NCBI GenBank assembly: GCA_015231595.1
Contig: JADGBH010000002.1
Coordinates: forward strand, 1 to 64,000
DNA length: 64,000 nucleotides
Direction of reading: 5' to 3'
Source of the DNA: Desulfobacterales bacterium
GTDB lineage: Bacteria > Desulfobacterota > Desulfobacteria > Desulfobacterales > JADGBH01
Below the pieces are notes generated by a model that did not search any database, had not been told where the DNA came from, and worked only from the letters and a program-made list of their open reading frames with translations. Shown in pieces: positions 25,762 through 35,360 of this stretch (positions within the stretch are counted from its first letter, which is position 1; the number at the start of each line of letters is the position of its first letter). Both the position numbers and the translations under genes were made by a program.

Positions 25762-27030
25762 ATGTTTAACTTGGACTTAATAACCTTGGATACATTTGAT
25801 CATGAAATTGCTAAGGCTATAAACCTTGAAATTGGAAGACAAAAATATAGTCTTGAACTAATAGCTTCGGAAAATTTTGTAAGCCCAGGTGTGCTTGCCG
25901 CATTAGGTAGCGTTCTTACTAATAAATACGCTGAAGGCTATCCTGGAAAACGTTATTATGGGGGATGTGAATATGTAGATATCGCGGAAAATCTTGCGAT
26001 TGAAAGAGCAAAGAAAATATTCAGCACAAAAGATGGTGAGGCTGAATATGCTAATGTTCAAGCTCATTCAGGTTCTCAGGCTAATATGGCTGTTTATTTT
26101 GCACTTCTCAATTGTAAAGACACTGTACTTGCTATGGATCTTGCTAATGGCGGGCATTTAACTCACGGAAGTCGTATCAGTTTTTCTGGAAAATTTTTTA
26201 ATTTTGTTCATTATGGCGTAAAAAGAGATACAGGTTTTATTGACTATGAACAAGTAGCTGAATTAGCAGATATACATAAGCCTAAGCTTATTGTCGCAGG
26301 AGCGAGTGCTTATCCAAGAACAATAGATTTTAAAGCCTTTTCAGAAATTGCAAAGTCAGTAGGAGCTTTTTTCATGGTTGATATGGCTCATATTGCTGGA
26401 CTCGTTGCAAAAGGACAACATCCTTCACCAGTACCCTATGCTGATGTAGTAACTTCTACAACCCATAAAACTTTAAGGGGACCAAGAGGCGGACTTATTA
26501 TTGGGAAAAAAGAGTTAGGCGATAAAATTGATAAAGAAATATTTCCAGGTATTCAGGGTGGTCCCTTAATGCACGTTATAGCAGCAAAAGCCGTTGCTTT
26601 CAAAGAAGCTATGGAAGATTCCTTTGCAGAATATCAAAAACAAATAATCAAGAATGCAAATGCCCTTGCAAACAGGCTTATGGAAAACAATATAAACCTT
26701 GTTTCGGGCGGTACGGACACTCATATTGTTTTTATCGATTTACGAAGTCTTAATATAACAGGAAAAGACGGAGAAAAAGCCCTTGAAAAAGCCGGCATCA
26801 CTACTAATAAAAATTCAATTCCTTATGATCCTAATCCTCCTAAAATAACAAGTGGCATAAGGCTCGGAACTCCTGCTTTAACAACAAGGGGAATGAAAGA
26901 AAATGATATGGTGTATATTGCTGATTTAATTACTGCTATTTTAACTGATATAAAAAATGAGAACTTAATTAACGAGACTAAAGCAAAAGTAAAAACCATG
27001 TGTGATGGATTTCCGCTTTTTGCGAAATAG
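25762..27030 (+). CDS. glyA: Serine hydroxymethyltransferase
   Basis: PLP enzyme of 422 residues making glycine and methylene-tetrahydrofolate from serine. It has [25 protein letters not shown], the PLP lysine in [14 protein letters not shown], and a complete C-terminus. The ATG at 25762 directly abuts AAAGG, leaving no spacer. The in-frame TTG at 25771 is 9 bases from AAAGG and may be the true start, which would shorten the protein by three residues. Confidence 0.96.
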   Translation: MFNLDLITLDTFDHEIAKAINLEIGRQKYSLELIASENFVSPGVLAALGSVLTNKYAEGYPGKRYYGGCEYVDIAENLAIERAKKIFSTKDGEAEYANVQAHSGSQANMAVYFALLNCKDTVLAMDLANGGHLTHGSRISFSGKFFNFVHYGVKRDTGFIDYEQVAELADIHKPKLIVAGASAYPRTIDFKAFSEIAKSVGAFFMVDMAHIAGLVAKGQHPSPVPYADVVTSTTHKTLRGPRGGLIIGKKELGDKIDKEIFPGIQGGPLMHVIAAKAVAFKEAMEDSFAEYQKQIIKNANALANRLMENNINLVSGGTDTHIVFIDLRSLNITGKDGEKALEKAGITTNKNSIPYDPNPPKITSGIRLGTPALTTRGMKENDMVYIADLITAILTDIKNENLINETKAKVKTMCDGFPLFAK

Positions 27031-27039
27031 GATATTAAA

Positions 27040-27495
27040 ATGGAACATCTGCTTGATCGCCCAACTTGGGAAAGCTATTTCATGGATATTGCTCAACTTG
27101 TGGCGAAGCGTTCAACATGTTTAAGGCGTTTTGTTGGAGCGTTAATAGTTAAAGAAAAAAGAATACTTGCTACAGGCTATAATGGAGCGCCAATGGGATT
27201 AAAACATTGCTCTGAAACTGGATGTTTAAGAGCCAATATGAATATTCCATCAGGCGAAAGGCATGAACTATGTCGAGGAGTACATGCCGAGCAAAATGCT
27301 ATTATTCAGGCGGCTTATCATGGAGTTTCCATAAAAGATAGCATATTATTTTGTACAAACTTTCCATGCTCAATCTGTGCAAAAATGATTATAAACGCTG
27401 GAATAAAAAAAATTTATTGTAAGGACGGCTATAGCGATTCTTTATCAGAAGAATTGCTTAATTGTGCCGATATCGAAGTAATTACAAATTTTTAG
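27040..27495 (+). CDS. dCMP deaminase-like cytidine/deoxycytidylate deaminase
   Basis: 151-residue zinc deaminase. The catalytic HAEQNAI and the second zinc motif PCSICAK are present, and a Cys/His-rich insert ([14 protein letters not shown]) is typical of ComEB/dCMP deaminases. It converts dCMP to dUMP for thymidylate synthesis. It lies between glyA, which supplies methylene-THF to thymidylate synthase, and nrdR, the ribonucleotide reductase regulator, so a deoxynucleotide role fits. Confidence 0.9.
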   Translation: MEHLLDRPTWESYFMDIAQLVAKRSTCLRRFVGALIVKEKRILATGYNGAPMGLKHCSETGCLRANMNIPSGERHELCRGVHAEQNAIIQAAYHGVSIKDSILFCTNFPCSICAKMIINAGIKKIYCKDGYSDSLSEELLNCADIEVITNF

Positions 27496-27510
27496 CTGAA
27501 AGGTCTTAAA

Positions 27511-27975
27511 ATGAAATGTCCTTTTTGTGGAGAAATAGAAACAAAAGTAATAGATTCAAGAAGTAATAAAGATCAATCATCAATTAGAAGAAGAAGAGAG
27601 TGTTTAAGTTGTGAAAAAAGATTTACAACGTATGAACATGTTGAAAATCTTCAAGTTATGATTGTAAAAAAAGATGGAAGACGGGAGGCTTTTAATAAAG
27701 AGAAGATAAGAAGCGGACTTATAAAAGCTTGTGAAAAGCGTCCTGTAAGCATGGATGCGATAGACAGTATTGTTTCTGAAATTGAATCAGATATAACTGA
27801 ATTTCCTAAAAAAGAATTCTCATCAACTTATATCGGTGAAAAATTAATGAAAAAACTTCGCGTTTTAGATGAAGTTGCTTATGTTAGGTTTGCGTCTGTT
27901 TATCGTGAATTTAAAGATGCGAGTGATTTTATTGATGAGCTTAAAAAATTTCCAAAAGAGAAACGTCGTAAATGA
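27511..27975 (+). CDS. nrdR: Transcriptional repressor NrdR
   Basis: 154 residues. The N-terminal zinc ribbon (MKCPFCGEIETKVIDSR, then CLSCEKRFTTYE) and the ATP-cone (MIVKKDGRREAFNKEKIRSG) define NrdR, which represses ribonucleotide reductase genes according to ATP/dATP. The stop overlaps the start of ribD by 4 bases, a common nrdR-ribD coupling. Confidence 0.97.
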   Translation: MKCPFCGEIETKVIDSRSNKDQSSIRRRRECLSCEKRFTTYEHVENLQVMIVKKDGRREAFNKEKIRSGLIKACEKRPVSMDAIDSIVSEIESDITEFPKKEFSSTYIGEKLMKKLRVLDEVAYVRFASVYREFKDASDFIDELKKFPKEKRRK

Positions 27976-29078
27976 TGCCTCCAGATATAATTGATAAATA
28001 TTTTATGAAGATGGCTATATCTCTTGCTCGACAAGGATATGGTTTTACATCTCCAAATCCAATGGTTGGCGCAGTTATTGTAAAAGATAATAAAGTTGTT
28101 GGTAAAGGTTTTCATTTAGCAAGGGGACTGCCTCATGCTGAAGTGAATGCAATCAACGATGCTGGCAATTTAGCAAATGGCTCAACTCTTTATGTAACCC
28201 TTGAACCATGCAATCATTTTGGAAGAACTCCTCCCTGTGTTCAAAAAATAATAGATTCAGGCATTGTTAGAGTAGTTATAGCAAATAAAGACCCGAACCC
28301 TAATGTAAAGGGAAATGGATCTAAAGTTTTAGCAGGAAAAAATATAAATGTTACTATGGGCGTTTGCAAAGATGAAGCAGCAAAGTTAAATGAAGTTTTT
28401 TTTAAATATATTCAAACAAAGCAACCTTTTGTAATACTAAAATGCGCTTCAACTTTAGACGGTAGGATTGCTTCAAGAACAGGCGATTCAAAATGGATTT
28501 CTTCTGAAAAATCAAGAGAATTTGTTCATTGGCTTAGGCATAGTCTTGATGCAATCATGGTTGGTATCGGCACAGTTAAAACTGATAATCCTTTTTTAAC
28601 CACGAGAATTAAACATTTCAATGGAAAAAATCCCATAAGAATAGTTCTTGATACAAATCTTTCTATTGATATAAATTCAAACGTTTTAAACATTGATGCT
28701 AATCTTAAAACAATAATTGTTGCTGGAAATAACGCTTCAGATGACAAAGCTGCTTTAATAGAAAAAAAAGGGGCAAAAGTTATAAAGATGCCTTGCGATA
28801 AAGGCTTTATTGATATTAAGAGCCTAATGGAAAAATTAGGTTCATTGGAAATTACAAGTCTTCTTATTGAGGGAGGAAGTTCCGTTATATCCTCCTCATT
28901 AAAGTCAGGTGTTGTTGACAAAGTAATTATATGTTACGCACCAAAAATTCTTGGAGGTGATGATGGGGTTCCGATATGTAGAGGAGAAGGAGCAATGGTA
29001 ATAAATGATGCTATCAAGCTTAAAAATATTGAAGTATTACGATTTGAAAACGACGTAATGATAGAAGGATATTTGTAA
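27972..29078 (+). CDS. ribD: Bifunctional riboflavin deaminase/reductase
   Basis: 368 residues. The deaminase half shows GFTSPNPMVGAVIV, the zinc motifs PHAEVNAI and EPCNHFGRTPPC. The reductase half shows STLDGRIASRTGDSKWIS and LIEGGSSV. Together they carry out the second and third steps of riboflavin synthesis from the GTP-derived pyrimidine. The ATG overlaps the nrdR stop (ATGA), and ribE follows 5 bp later. Confidence 0.96.
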   Translation: MMPPDIIDKYFMKMAISLARQGYGFTSPNPMVGAVIVKDNKVVGKGFHLARGLPHAEVNAINDAGNLANGSTLYVTLEPCNHFGRTPPCVQKIIDSGIVRVVIANKDPNPNVKGNGSKVLAGKNINVTMGVCKDEAAKLNEVFFKYIQTKQPFVILKCASTLDGRIASRTGDSKWISSEKSREFVHWLRHSLDAIMVGIGTVKTDNPFLTTRIKHFNGKNPIRIVLDTNLSIDINSNVLNIDANLKTIIVAGNNASDDKAALIEKKGAKVIKMPCDKGFIDIKSLMEKLGSLEITSLLIEGGSSVISSSLKSGVVDKVIICYAPKILGGDDGVPICRGEGAMVINDAIKLKNIEVLRFENDVMIEGYL

Positions 29079-29083
29079 TATCC

Positions 29084-29740
29084 ATGTTTACAGGAATAAT
29101 AGAAGGTCTTGGAAATATCGTTAATATTAAGGGATCAAAGGATGGCAAACGTTTAACTGTAAAGCCTAATTTTAGTATTGATACTGCAAAAATAGGGGAT
29201 AGCATTGCGGTAAATGGAGCTTGTCTTACAATTGTTACATTAAATAATTACTCTTTTGATGCTGACGTATCGCCCGAAACTATTGACAGGACAACATTTA
29301 AATCAGCTAAAATAGGTGATATTGTAAATCTTGAAAGAGCCCTTACTTTATCATCCCGTCTTGATGGTCATCTTGTTACTGGTCATGTAGATGGAACAGG
29401 AATATTAGCAGAAAAAAAATCCAAAGGCACTGCGGAAATTTTTACATTTAAAATTCCAAACAATCTATCTATTTATATGATTGAAAAAGGTTCTGTAGCC
29501 ATTGATGGAATAAGTCTTACAATTAATAAAATTGAAAAAGAAATTTTTGAAGTCAGCATAATCCCCCATACACTAAAAATGACAACTCTTAGTTTAAAGA
29601 AATTAGGTAATTCTGTAAATATTGAAACAGACATTATTGGTAAATATATTGAACAATTTCTAAAAAAAAATAAAACAAATAAAATGCAGAATTCATCAGC
29701 GATTAACATGGATTTCCTTAGGGAAACAGGATTTTTATAA
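29084..29740 (+). CDS. ribE: Riboflavin synthase alpha subunit
   Basis: 218 residues that dismutate two lumazines to riboflavin. The N-terminus MFTGIIEGLG is diagnostic. The two lumazine-binding barrels repeat the pattern (SIAVNGACLTI in the first, GSVAIDGISLTI in the second; GHLVTGHVDGTG between). Length is normal. A 244-bp gap separates it from ribBA. Confidence 0.95.
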   Translation: MFTGIIEGLGNIVNIKGSKDGKRLTVKPNFSIDTAKIGDSIAVNGACLTIVTLNNYSFDADVSPETIDRTTFKSAKIGDIVNLERALTLSSRLDGHLVTGHVDGTGILAEKKSKGTAEIFTFKIPNNLSIYMIEKGSVAIDGISLTINKIEKEIFEVSIIPHTLKMTTLSLKKLGNSVNIETDIIGKYIEQFLKKNKTNKMQNSSAINMDFLRETGFL

Positions 29741-29751
29741 TTTCCAAGTTT

Positions 29752-29781
29752 TTGTAGGGTCAACCGCATGGTCGCCTACAA
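29752..29781. repeat. Short palindromic repeat in the ribE-ribBA gap
   Basis: TTGTAGG (29752-29758) pairs with CCTACAA (29775-29781), with further partial pairing inside (GGGTCAACC against GGTCGCC). It resembles widespread G+C-rich REP-like palindromes that stand out in AT-rich genomes. Confidence 0.5.
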
Positions 29782-29809
29782 TATAAAAAATAATCCTCAT
29801 CCAAATTTA

Positions 29810-29911
29810 TTGGCTGAAGATAAGATGACATATCATTTCTATTTTTAAATGATAAAATTTAAATTAGCCTTTAGTTTTAGCCTTAGCCAACTGAATAATA
29901 TGTCATTTTTT
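29810..29911 (+). promoter_or_regulatory. Candidate structured leader before ribBA
   Basis: ATGACATAT (29825-29833) pairs with ATATGTCAT (29898-29906), which is followed by T5. TTGGCTGAAG (29810-29819) pairs with CCTTAGCCAA (29881-29890). The two pairings interleave, so they would form a pseudoknot or be mutually exclusive. A small hairpin (ATCATTT/AAATGAT) lies between. Known FMN-riboswitch consensus segments are absent. Confidence 0.35.
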
Positions 29912-29984
29912 AAAAGCCATGTTAATCTTTTAATCTGTAATTCAGAATGAATGCGACAAATTAATAAGGAGAATTTATAATAAA

Positions 29985-31199
29985 ATGCCCATTATTTCAA
30001 TTGAACAGGCCATCAACGAGATAAAAAAAGGTAAAATGGTCATCCTTGTAGATGATGAAGATCGGGAAAATGAGGGAGATCTAACCATAGCTGCTGAAAA
30101 AGTAACTCCCGAAATGATAAATTTTATGGCGAAATACGGTAGAGGCTTAATATGTCTTTCCCTTACTAATGAAATTGCCGATAGACTTGAACTTCCACTT
30201 ATGGTTGAACAAAATACTTCTCCTTTTCAAACAGGATTCACTGTTTCTATAGAAGCAAGATATGGAGTCACTACTGGAATATCAGCGGCTGATCGAGCAA
30301 AAACTGTATTAACCGCTATAGCTGATAATTCTAACGCATCCGATCTTGTAAGACCAGGTCATATTTTCCCATTGAGGGCAAGAACTGGGGGCGTTATCGT
30401 AAGAACAGGTCAAACTGAAGGTTCCGTTGATCTTGCAAGGCTTGCGGGCTTAAAGCCGGCTGGCGTTATATGTGAAATCATGGATGATGACGGAACTATG
30501 GCAAGAATGCCAACTCTTGAAAAATTCAGTCAGACACATGGAATAAATATATGCACAATTGCAGATTTAATAGAATATAGGATGAGGACAGAATCATTTG
30601 TAAGAAGAAAGGCTGAATCTGTTATACCTACTGCCCATGCAGGTGAGTTTAAAATTATAGTCTATGAAAACGATATTGATAATTTTCTTCATATCGCCAT
30701 GATAAAAGGGGAAATTAATCCTGATAACCCTGTCCTTGTACGAGTTCATTCTGAATGTCTCACTGGAGATATATTTGGTTCATTAAGGTGTGATTGCGGC
30801 CCTCAAATTCATAAAGCAATGGAAATGATGGATAAAGAAGGAAGCGGAGTTCTTTTGTATATTCGTCAAGAGGGTAGGGGAATAGGCCTTATTAATAAAA
30901 TTAGAGCATATTCTCTCCAAGATAAGGGGCTTGATACTGTTGAAGCAAATAAACAACTTGGCTTTCACGCTGATTTAAGAAATTACGGAATAGGTGCTCA
31001 AGTCCTTGTTGATGTCGGCGTAAGAAAAATGAAATTAATCACTAATAATCCAAAAAAAATGGTAGGACTTGAAGGCTATGGATTAAAAATAGTAGAACAG
31101 GTTCCTATAGAAATTCCTCCAAATTGCCATAATAAAGGATATTTAGAATGTAAAAAACTTAAATTAGGACATATGCTTAATTTTGATGCAGCTCCATGA
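29985..31199 (+). CDS. ribBA: Bifunctional 3,4-dihydroxy-2-butanone-4-phosphate synthase / GTP cyclohydrolase II
   Basis: 404 residues. The RibB half has [11 protein letters not shown] and [12 protein letters not shown]; the RibA half has the zinc cysteines in [17 protein letters not shown] and the RQEGRGIGL motif. It makes the two precursors of the pathway, from ribulose-5-phosphate and GTP. AAGGAG lies 13 bases before the ATG. It follows a gap with candidate leader structures and precedes ribH, from which a MITE-like element now separates it. Confidence 0.96.
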   Translation: MPIISIEQAINEIKKGKMVILVDDEDRENEGDLTIAAEKVTPEMINFMAKYGRGLICLSLTNEIADRLELPLMVEQNTSPFQTGFTVSIEARYGVTTGISAADRAKTVLTAIADNSNASDLVRPGHIFPLRARTGGVIVRTGQTEGSVDLARLAGLKPAGVICEIMDDDGTMARMPTLEKFSQTHGINICTIADLIEYRMRTESFVRRKAESVIPTAHAGEFKIIVYENDIDNFLHIAMIKGEINPDNPVLVRVHSECLTGDIFGSLRCDCGPQIHKAMEMMDKEGSGVLLYIRQEGRGIGLINKIRAYSLQDKGLDTVEANKQLGFHADLRNYGIGAQVLVDVGVRKMKLITNNPKKMVGLEGYGLKIVEQVPIEIPPNCHNKGYLECKKLKLGHMLNFDAAP

Positions 31200-31211
31200 T
31201 TGAAAATGGCA

Positions 31212-31388
31212 TAAATTGTGGGCATCCTTCATATTGTATTAAAAGTAGTTAACACTTTTTTAGTTAACGATATTTAAACTGGATTCCCGCCTTCGCGGGA
31301 ATGACGTGGCTGCTGTATCGTCATTCCCGCGAAGGCGGGAATCCAGAATTAAAAAGTGTTAACTAAAATTGAAGGATGCTAAATTGTG
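31212..31388. mobile_element. MITE-like palindromic element with 9-bp target-site duplication
   Basis: The element (31221-31379) is a near-complete inverted repeat: ends GCATCCTTCA/TGAAGGATGC, subterminal AGTTAACACTTTTT/AAAAAGTGTTAACT, and a core TTCCCGCCTTCGCGGGAA pairing with its copy after a 12-base centre. It is flanked on both sides by TAAATTGTG (31212-31220 and 31380-31388). That is the signature of transposition with a 9-bp duplication. It encodes nothing and would fold into a very long RNA hairpin between ribBA and ribH. Confidence 0.82.
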
Positions 31389-31460
31389 TTCAAAAAACGG
31401 CGCCTGGAAATTATTGCCGGGTAATAGTGAATTTCAATAAGAAAGGAATTATATAAAAAT

Positions 31461-31934
31461 ATGACAACAACGTTTGAGGGTAATCTTATTGCCGAAGGAA
31501 AAAAATTTTCTATTATTGTAAGTCGTTTTAATGACTTCATAACAGAAAGACTTTTAGGAGGAGCTCTTGATGCTTTAAAACGAAGCGGAGCAAAGGAAGA
31601 AAATATTTCTATTGCAAGGGTTCCTGGCGCTTACGAAATTCCGCTCATTGCAAAAAAGATAGCTGAAAAAAAGAACTGTGATGCAATTATATGCGTAGGT
31701 GCTGTTATTCGTGGTTCTACTCCTCATTTTGATTATGTATGTGCTGAAGTTTCAAAAGGTATAGCTGTAGTTAGTCTTGAAACTGGAATGCCTATAATAT
31801 TTGGTATTATTACCGCTGATTCAATTGAGCAAGCTATTGAAAGAGCTGGAACAAAAGCCGGTAATAAGGGTTGGCATGCAGCCATATCAGCTATTGAAAT
31901 GACAAACTTAATAGAAGAATTAAATCGGATATAA
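31461..31934 (+). CDS. ribH: 6,7-dimethyl-8-ribityllumazine synthase
   Basis: 157-residue lumazine synthase. It has [25 protein letters not shown] N-terminal sequence, [26 protein letters not shown] and the catalytic region GNKGWHAA. It condenses the RibA/RibD and RibB products just before riboflavin synthase. AAAGGAA lies 10 bases upstream. nusB begins 4 bp after the stop. Confidence 0.96.
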   Translation: MTTTFEGNLIAEGKKFSIIVSRFNDFITERLLGGALDALKRSGAKEENISIARVPGAYEIPLIAKKIAEKKNCDAIICVGAVIRGSTPHFDYVCAEVSKGIAVVSLETGMPIIFGIITADSIEQAIERAGTKAGNKGWHAAISAIEMTNLIEELNRI

Positions 31935-31938
31935 GATA

Positions 31939-32364
31939 ATGGGATTAAGAAGAAAAGCGCGTGAAGCGGCAATGCAATTTCTTTTTGCTATCGATGCAAA
32001 CAAAGAAAAAGAATATTCGGAATATTTAGAACTTTTTTGCGATGATTTTGAAATAAATGAGGATATTATACCTTTTTTTCGTGATACTGTTAATGGGGTT
32101 TTACAATATAAATCGGAAATTGATTCTTTAATCGAGCGTTTTTCTGAGCATTGGAAAGTTTATAGAATGTCCCGTGTTGATAGAAATTTATTGAGAATAT
32201 CTGTTTATGAACTTATTTATAGAGATGATATCCCTTCCGTTGTTTCAATAAATGAAGCCATCGACATAGGTAAAAGGTTTGGAACAAAGGATTCTGGGTC
32301 ATTTATAAATGGTTTGCTTGATAAGATTAAAAATAATATTAATGAATTAAAGCAAAAAGAATAA
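31939..32364 (+). CDS. nusB: Transcription antitermination protein NusB
   Basis: 141 residues of the all-helical NusB fold: RRKAREAAMQFLFAIDANKE at the start, RMSRVDRNLLRISVYEL in the middle, and the end INEAIDIGKRFGTKDSGSFINGLLDKI. It works with NusE and boxA in rRNA antitermination. The ribH-nusB pairing is common in bacteria. Confidence 0.96.
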   Translation: MGLRRKAREAAMQFLFAIDANKEKEYSEYLELFCDDFEINEDIIPFFRDTVNGVLQYKSEIDSLIERFSEHWKVYRMSRVDRNLLRISVYELIYRDDIPSVVSINEAIDIGKRFGTKDSGSFINGLLDKIKNNINELKQKE

Positions 32365-32407
32365 ATTTATATAAAAATAATTCAAAAAAATTATGGAGTG
32401 ATTTAAT

Positions 32408-33784
32408 ATGGAATACAAAAAAGTTTTATTAAATGAAGATGAAATGCCTTGTCAGTGGTATAATATTCTTGCGGATATAAAGATGAATCCACCTTTAGGC
32501 CCAGACGGTAATCCCATAAAACCTGAACAACTTGCGCCTGTCTTTCCAATGAACTTAATTGAACAGGAAGTTAGTTCGGAAAGATGGATCACTATTCCTG
32601 AAGAAGTATTAGGCGTTTTAAAAATTTGGCGTCCATCACCGCTTGTAAGGGCTTTCAGCCTTGAAAAAGCATTAGGCACTCCAGCTAAAATATATTATAA
32701 AAACGAAAGTGTAAGCCCTCCTGGTAGTCATAAGCCAAATACAGCAGTTCCTCAAGCTTATTACAATAAAGAATTTGGAATAAAAAAAATTACAACAGAA
32801 ACAGGGGCAGGCCAATGGGGAAGCGCTCTTTCTTTTGCATGCTCCCAGTTTGGTATTGAATGTAAAATATTTATGGTACGCATAAGTTTTGATCAAAAAC
32901 CCTATAGAAAACTCATGATGTCTGCGTGGGGAGGTAATTGCGTTGCAAGCCCAAGCACTGAAACAAAAGCAGGAAGAGATGCCCTTGAAAGAGACCCTAA
33001 CACTCCAGGAAGTCTTGGAATTGCGATAAGTGAAGCCGTTGAAGCTGCCGTAAGTGATACTACTGGCCAAACAAGATATTCTCTTGGCAGTGTTTTAAAT
33101 CATGTTATGCTACATCAAACTATAATCGGCCTTGAAGCAAAAAAACAATTTGATAAAATCGGAGTATATCCCGACATAGTTATCGGTTGTGCTGGCGGCG
33201 GAAGTAATTTTGCCGGATTAGCATTCCCGTTTGTATCTGACAAAATTAATGGAAAAAATATTGAGATTTATCCTGTTGAACCTCAAGCTTGCCCTACACT
33301 GACGAAAGCGCCTTTTGTTTATGATCATGGAGATACTGCTGGTTATACTCCTTTACTGCCTATGCACAGTTTAGGACATTCTTTTGTTCCTCCTCCTTTT
33401 CATGCTGGCGGCCTTAGATATCACGGCATGGCTCCTACTGTTAGCCAGCTTGTATCAGAAGGACTTATAACTGCAAAAGCTGTAACTCAGCTTGACGCAT
33501 ATAAAGCTGGTATCTTATTCTCTTCAACCGAAGGAATAATTCCAGCGCCTGAAACCTGTCATGCTATCGCTACAGTGATTGACGAAGCAAATAAAGCCAA
33601 AGAAGAGGGAAAAGAAAAAGTTATCGTATTTAATTTTAGTGGTCACGGCCTTCTTGACCTTTCAGCCTATGATAAATATTTTTCAGGTCAGCTTCAAAAC
33701 TTTAGTCTTTCAGATGAAGAACTTTTAATTTGTCAGAAAGCCTTTGAAAAATTTCCTAAACCGTCTATAGTAAAAAGCCGTTAA
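32408..33784 (+). CDS. TrpB2-type tryptophan synthase beta-like protein
   Basis: 458-residue PLP enzyme. The length, the extended N-terminus ([26 protein letters not shown]) and the PLP lysine in [10 protein letters not shown] mark the TrpB2 branch and not TrpB1. Also visible are [11 protein letters not shown], the glycine-rich phosphate loop GCAGGGSNF and GHGLLDL. TrpB2 acts without TrpA, condensing indole with serine. No trpA or other trp genes are adjacent; it follows nusB by 43 bp. Confidence 0.92.
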   Translation: MEYKKVLLNEDEMPCQWYNILADIKMNPPLGPDGNPIKPEQLAPVFPMNLIEQEVSSERWITIPEEVLGVLKIWRPSPLVRAFSLEKALGTPAKIYYKNESVSPPGSHKPNTAVPQAYYNKEFGIKKITTETGAGQWGSALSFACSQFGIECKIFMVRISFDQKPYRKLMMSAWGGNCVASPSTETKAGRDALERDPNTPGSLGIAISEAVEAAVSDTTGQTRYSLGSVLNHVMLHQTIIGLEAKKQFDKIGVYPDIVIGCAGGGSNFAGLAFPFVSDKINGKNIEIYPVEPQACPTLTKAPFVYDHGDTAGYTPLLPMHSLGHSFVPPPFHAGGLRYHGMAPTVSQLVSEGLITAKAVTQLDAYKAGILFSSTEGIIPAPETCHAIATVIDEANKAKEEGKEKVIVFNFSGHGLLDLSAYDKYFSGQLQNFSLSDEELLICQKAFEKFPKPSIVKSR

Positions 33785-33786
33785 AC

Positions 33787-34062
33787 GTGAAAAATATAGA
33801 AATAAATGATAATAAAGAAAGACAATGCCCACGATTAGGAGGCATTGTCTCCTTTAGTTATTGCCGAAGCTGCGGAGATACTTCTTTAAATTTTTGCTTT
33901 AAAATACTGGATTGCTGGTGGGAGTATTTTGATGTAGCTGAATATATAAAAGAATTTTATTCGGAAAAAATATTAGAAAAATTATGTACGTCAAAGCCTA
34001 AGCCAAAAGTGTTTAGTATTATTGAAATTGTTAATCAGGTTAAGGCAAATATGGAGGATTAA
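33787..34062 (+). CDS. Small cysteine-rich hypothetical protein
   Basis: 91 residues starting at GTG, 2 bases after the trpB2 stop. Cysteines are arranged CPRLGG, then YCRSCGD, then FCFKILDCWWEYF, suggesting a metal or cluster site. The rest is helical and ends in a short linker. I recognise no named family. The tight fit between trpB2 and the metallo-hydrolase gene (3 bp) argues that it is real and cotranscribed. Confidence 0.75.
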   Translation: MKNIEINDNKERQCPRLGGIVSFSYCRSCGDTSLNFCFKILDCWWEYFDVAEYIKEFYSEKILEKLCTSKPKPKVFSIIEIVNQVKANMED

Positions 34063-34065
34063 TTC

Positions 34066-34698
34066 TTGATAATTAAAAAATTACCAGTAGGTCCTATAGC
34101 TGCAAACTGCTTTATTGTAGGATGCAAAAAAACAAAAGAAGCTGTTGTTATTGATCCGGGTGATGAAGTTGACAAAATACTTATAACCCTTGCTAATTCT
34201 AATCTTAAAGTAAAATATATATTAAACACTCACGGACATTTTGACCATGTAGGGGGAAATAAACAATTAAAAAAGGCTACTGGGGCGGAATTAATTATTC
34301 ATAGCCTTGATGCTCCAATGTTAAGCATGGTTTCAAATGGAGCTATGATATTTGGATTAAGATGTGATGATTCCCCTCCACCTGATAGACTTATCGCAGA
34401 CGGAGATATAATTAATTTTGGAGAAATAAGCTTAAAAGTAATTCACACGCCTGGCCATACTCCAGGAGGAGTTTGTTTTTATACGAATGGATCTGTTTTT
34501 GTCGGAGACACTCTTTTTGCTGGCTCAATAGGAAGAACTGATTTCCCAGGAGGAGATTATGAAGCTTTAATTAAAAGCATACATACTAAACTTTTTCCTT
34601 TAAGCGATAATGTAACTGTATATACAGGACACGGGCCTGAAACTACAATTCAGAATGAAAAGCTTTATAATTTTTTTGTAGGCGGCGGAAAGGTATAG
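34066..34698 (+). CDS. MBL-fold metallo-hydrolase (glyoxalase II-like)
   Basis: 210 residues starting at TTG with GGAGG 8 bases upstream, inside the end of the previous gene. The metal motif THGHFDHVGG is followed by HTPGHTPGG, GDTLFAGSIGRTDFPGGD and YTGHGPET, the pattern of small glyoxalase II-like hydrolases such as YcbL. The likely substrate is a thioester such as S-lactoylglutathione or a related thiol ester, but this is not certain. It ends the long plus-strand run. Confidence 0.9.
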   Translation: MIIKKLPVGPIAANCFIVGCKKTKEAVVIDPGDEVDKILITLANSNLKVKYILNTHGHFDHVGGNKQLKKATGAELIIHSLDAPMLSMVSNGAMIFGLRCDDSPPPDRLIADGDIINFGEISLKVIHTPGHTPGGVCFYTNGSVFVGDTLFAGSIGRTDFPGGDYEALIKSIHTKLFPLSDNVTVYTGHGPETTIQNEKLYNFFVGGGKV

Positions 34699-34763
34699 AA
34701 AATTAAGGTTTATGTAAAAGCTTAATTTTTAAGCCTATTTAGAACAAAGTTCAAAACTCTTGA

Positions 34764-34798
34764 CACGTCATTCCAGCTAAGGCTGGAATGTGACGTGC
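34764..34798. repeat. REP-like hairpin between convergent genes
   Basis: ACACGTCATTCCAGC pairs with GCTGGAATGTGACGTG-type sequence around a TAAG loop, with one bulged base. It has no T-run. It belongs by look to the GTCATTCC-type palindromes also seen in the 31.2-kb element. It lies between the converging MBL and YhcH-family genes. Confidence 0.6.
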
Positions 34799-34839
34799 TA
34801 ACTATATGATATGAGGCATTGTTTCGATTTTGTCTTTAA

Positions 34840-35298
34840 TCATGATTTTAAAACAGGAATCTTAAAAACAATTTTCTTGACGACTTCTTCAATATTGTTA
34901 TATCCAACTTGTGGCATATGTCCATCGTGTGGAAAAAATATCACAAAAAAACTTGATTTTAAGCTAACAAAATCTACTTCTCCTTCTAATTTTTGTAAAT
35001 CTGTTTCTTCATTATATTCATATTCTATGCAATCAGCTTTGTTACATATTCCAATTTTTTCATTACCCTTTAAAATAATCTGAAGATCAATATATTTTTT
35101 GTGGCATTCAATGAAAGCTTCCGATTTTTTTTTGGTTTTATACTCACTTACCGAAGCATAAATACCTTGTCCATTTATAACATGCATTCCTATAGTCATT
35201 TGAGTTAAATCATTATTTTTTATAAAATAAAAAACATCTTCAAAATATGGATGAATGCAAATGTAAGTTTCAAAATTATTCAATTTATCAAAAATCAT
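34840..35298 (-). CDS. YhcH/YjgK/YiaL family protein
   Basis: 152 residues of the DUF386 beta-barrel family. Typical elements are GMHVINGQGIYASVSEY, KKSEAFIECHKKYIDLQIILKGNEKI and FFPHDGHMPQVG, with His and Glu expected to bind metal. Members act on sugars such as N-acetylneuraminate (anomerase NanQ) or are of unknown role. No sialic acid genes are nearby. It appears to be a lone gene. Confidence 0.88.
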   Translation of the reverse strand: MIFDKLNNFETYICIHPYFEDVFYFIKNNDLTQMTIGMHVINGQGIYASVSEYKTKKKSEAFIECHKKYIDLQIILKGNEKIGICNKADCIEYEYNEETDLQKLEGEVDFVSLKSSFFVIFFPHDGHMPQVGYNNIEEVVKKIVFKIPVLKS

Positions 35299-35360
35299 AA
35301 TTTTATTTTTCTCCTAAATAAATATAAACTCTTTTTTGATCCGCTTTAACTATAACTCTT

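Noticed and set aside
29741..29984. FMN riboswitch upstream of ribBA
   Set aside because: The expected conserved RFN segments were not found; only a different set of complementary stretches is present.
34764..34798. Intrinsic terminator between the MBL and YhcH-family genes
   Set aside because: The hairpin has no T-run on either strand and looks like a REP-type palindrome, although it could still slow polymerase.
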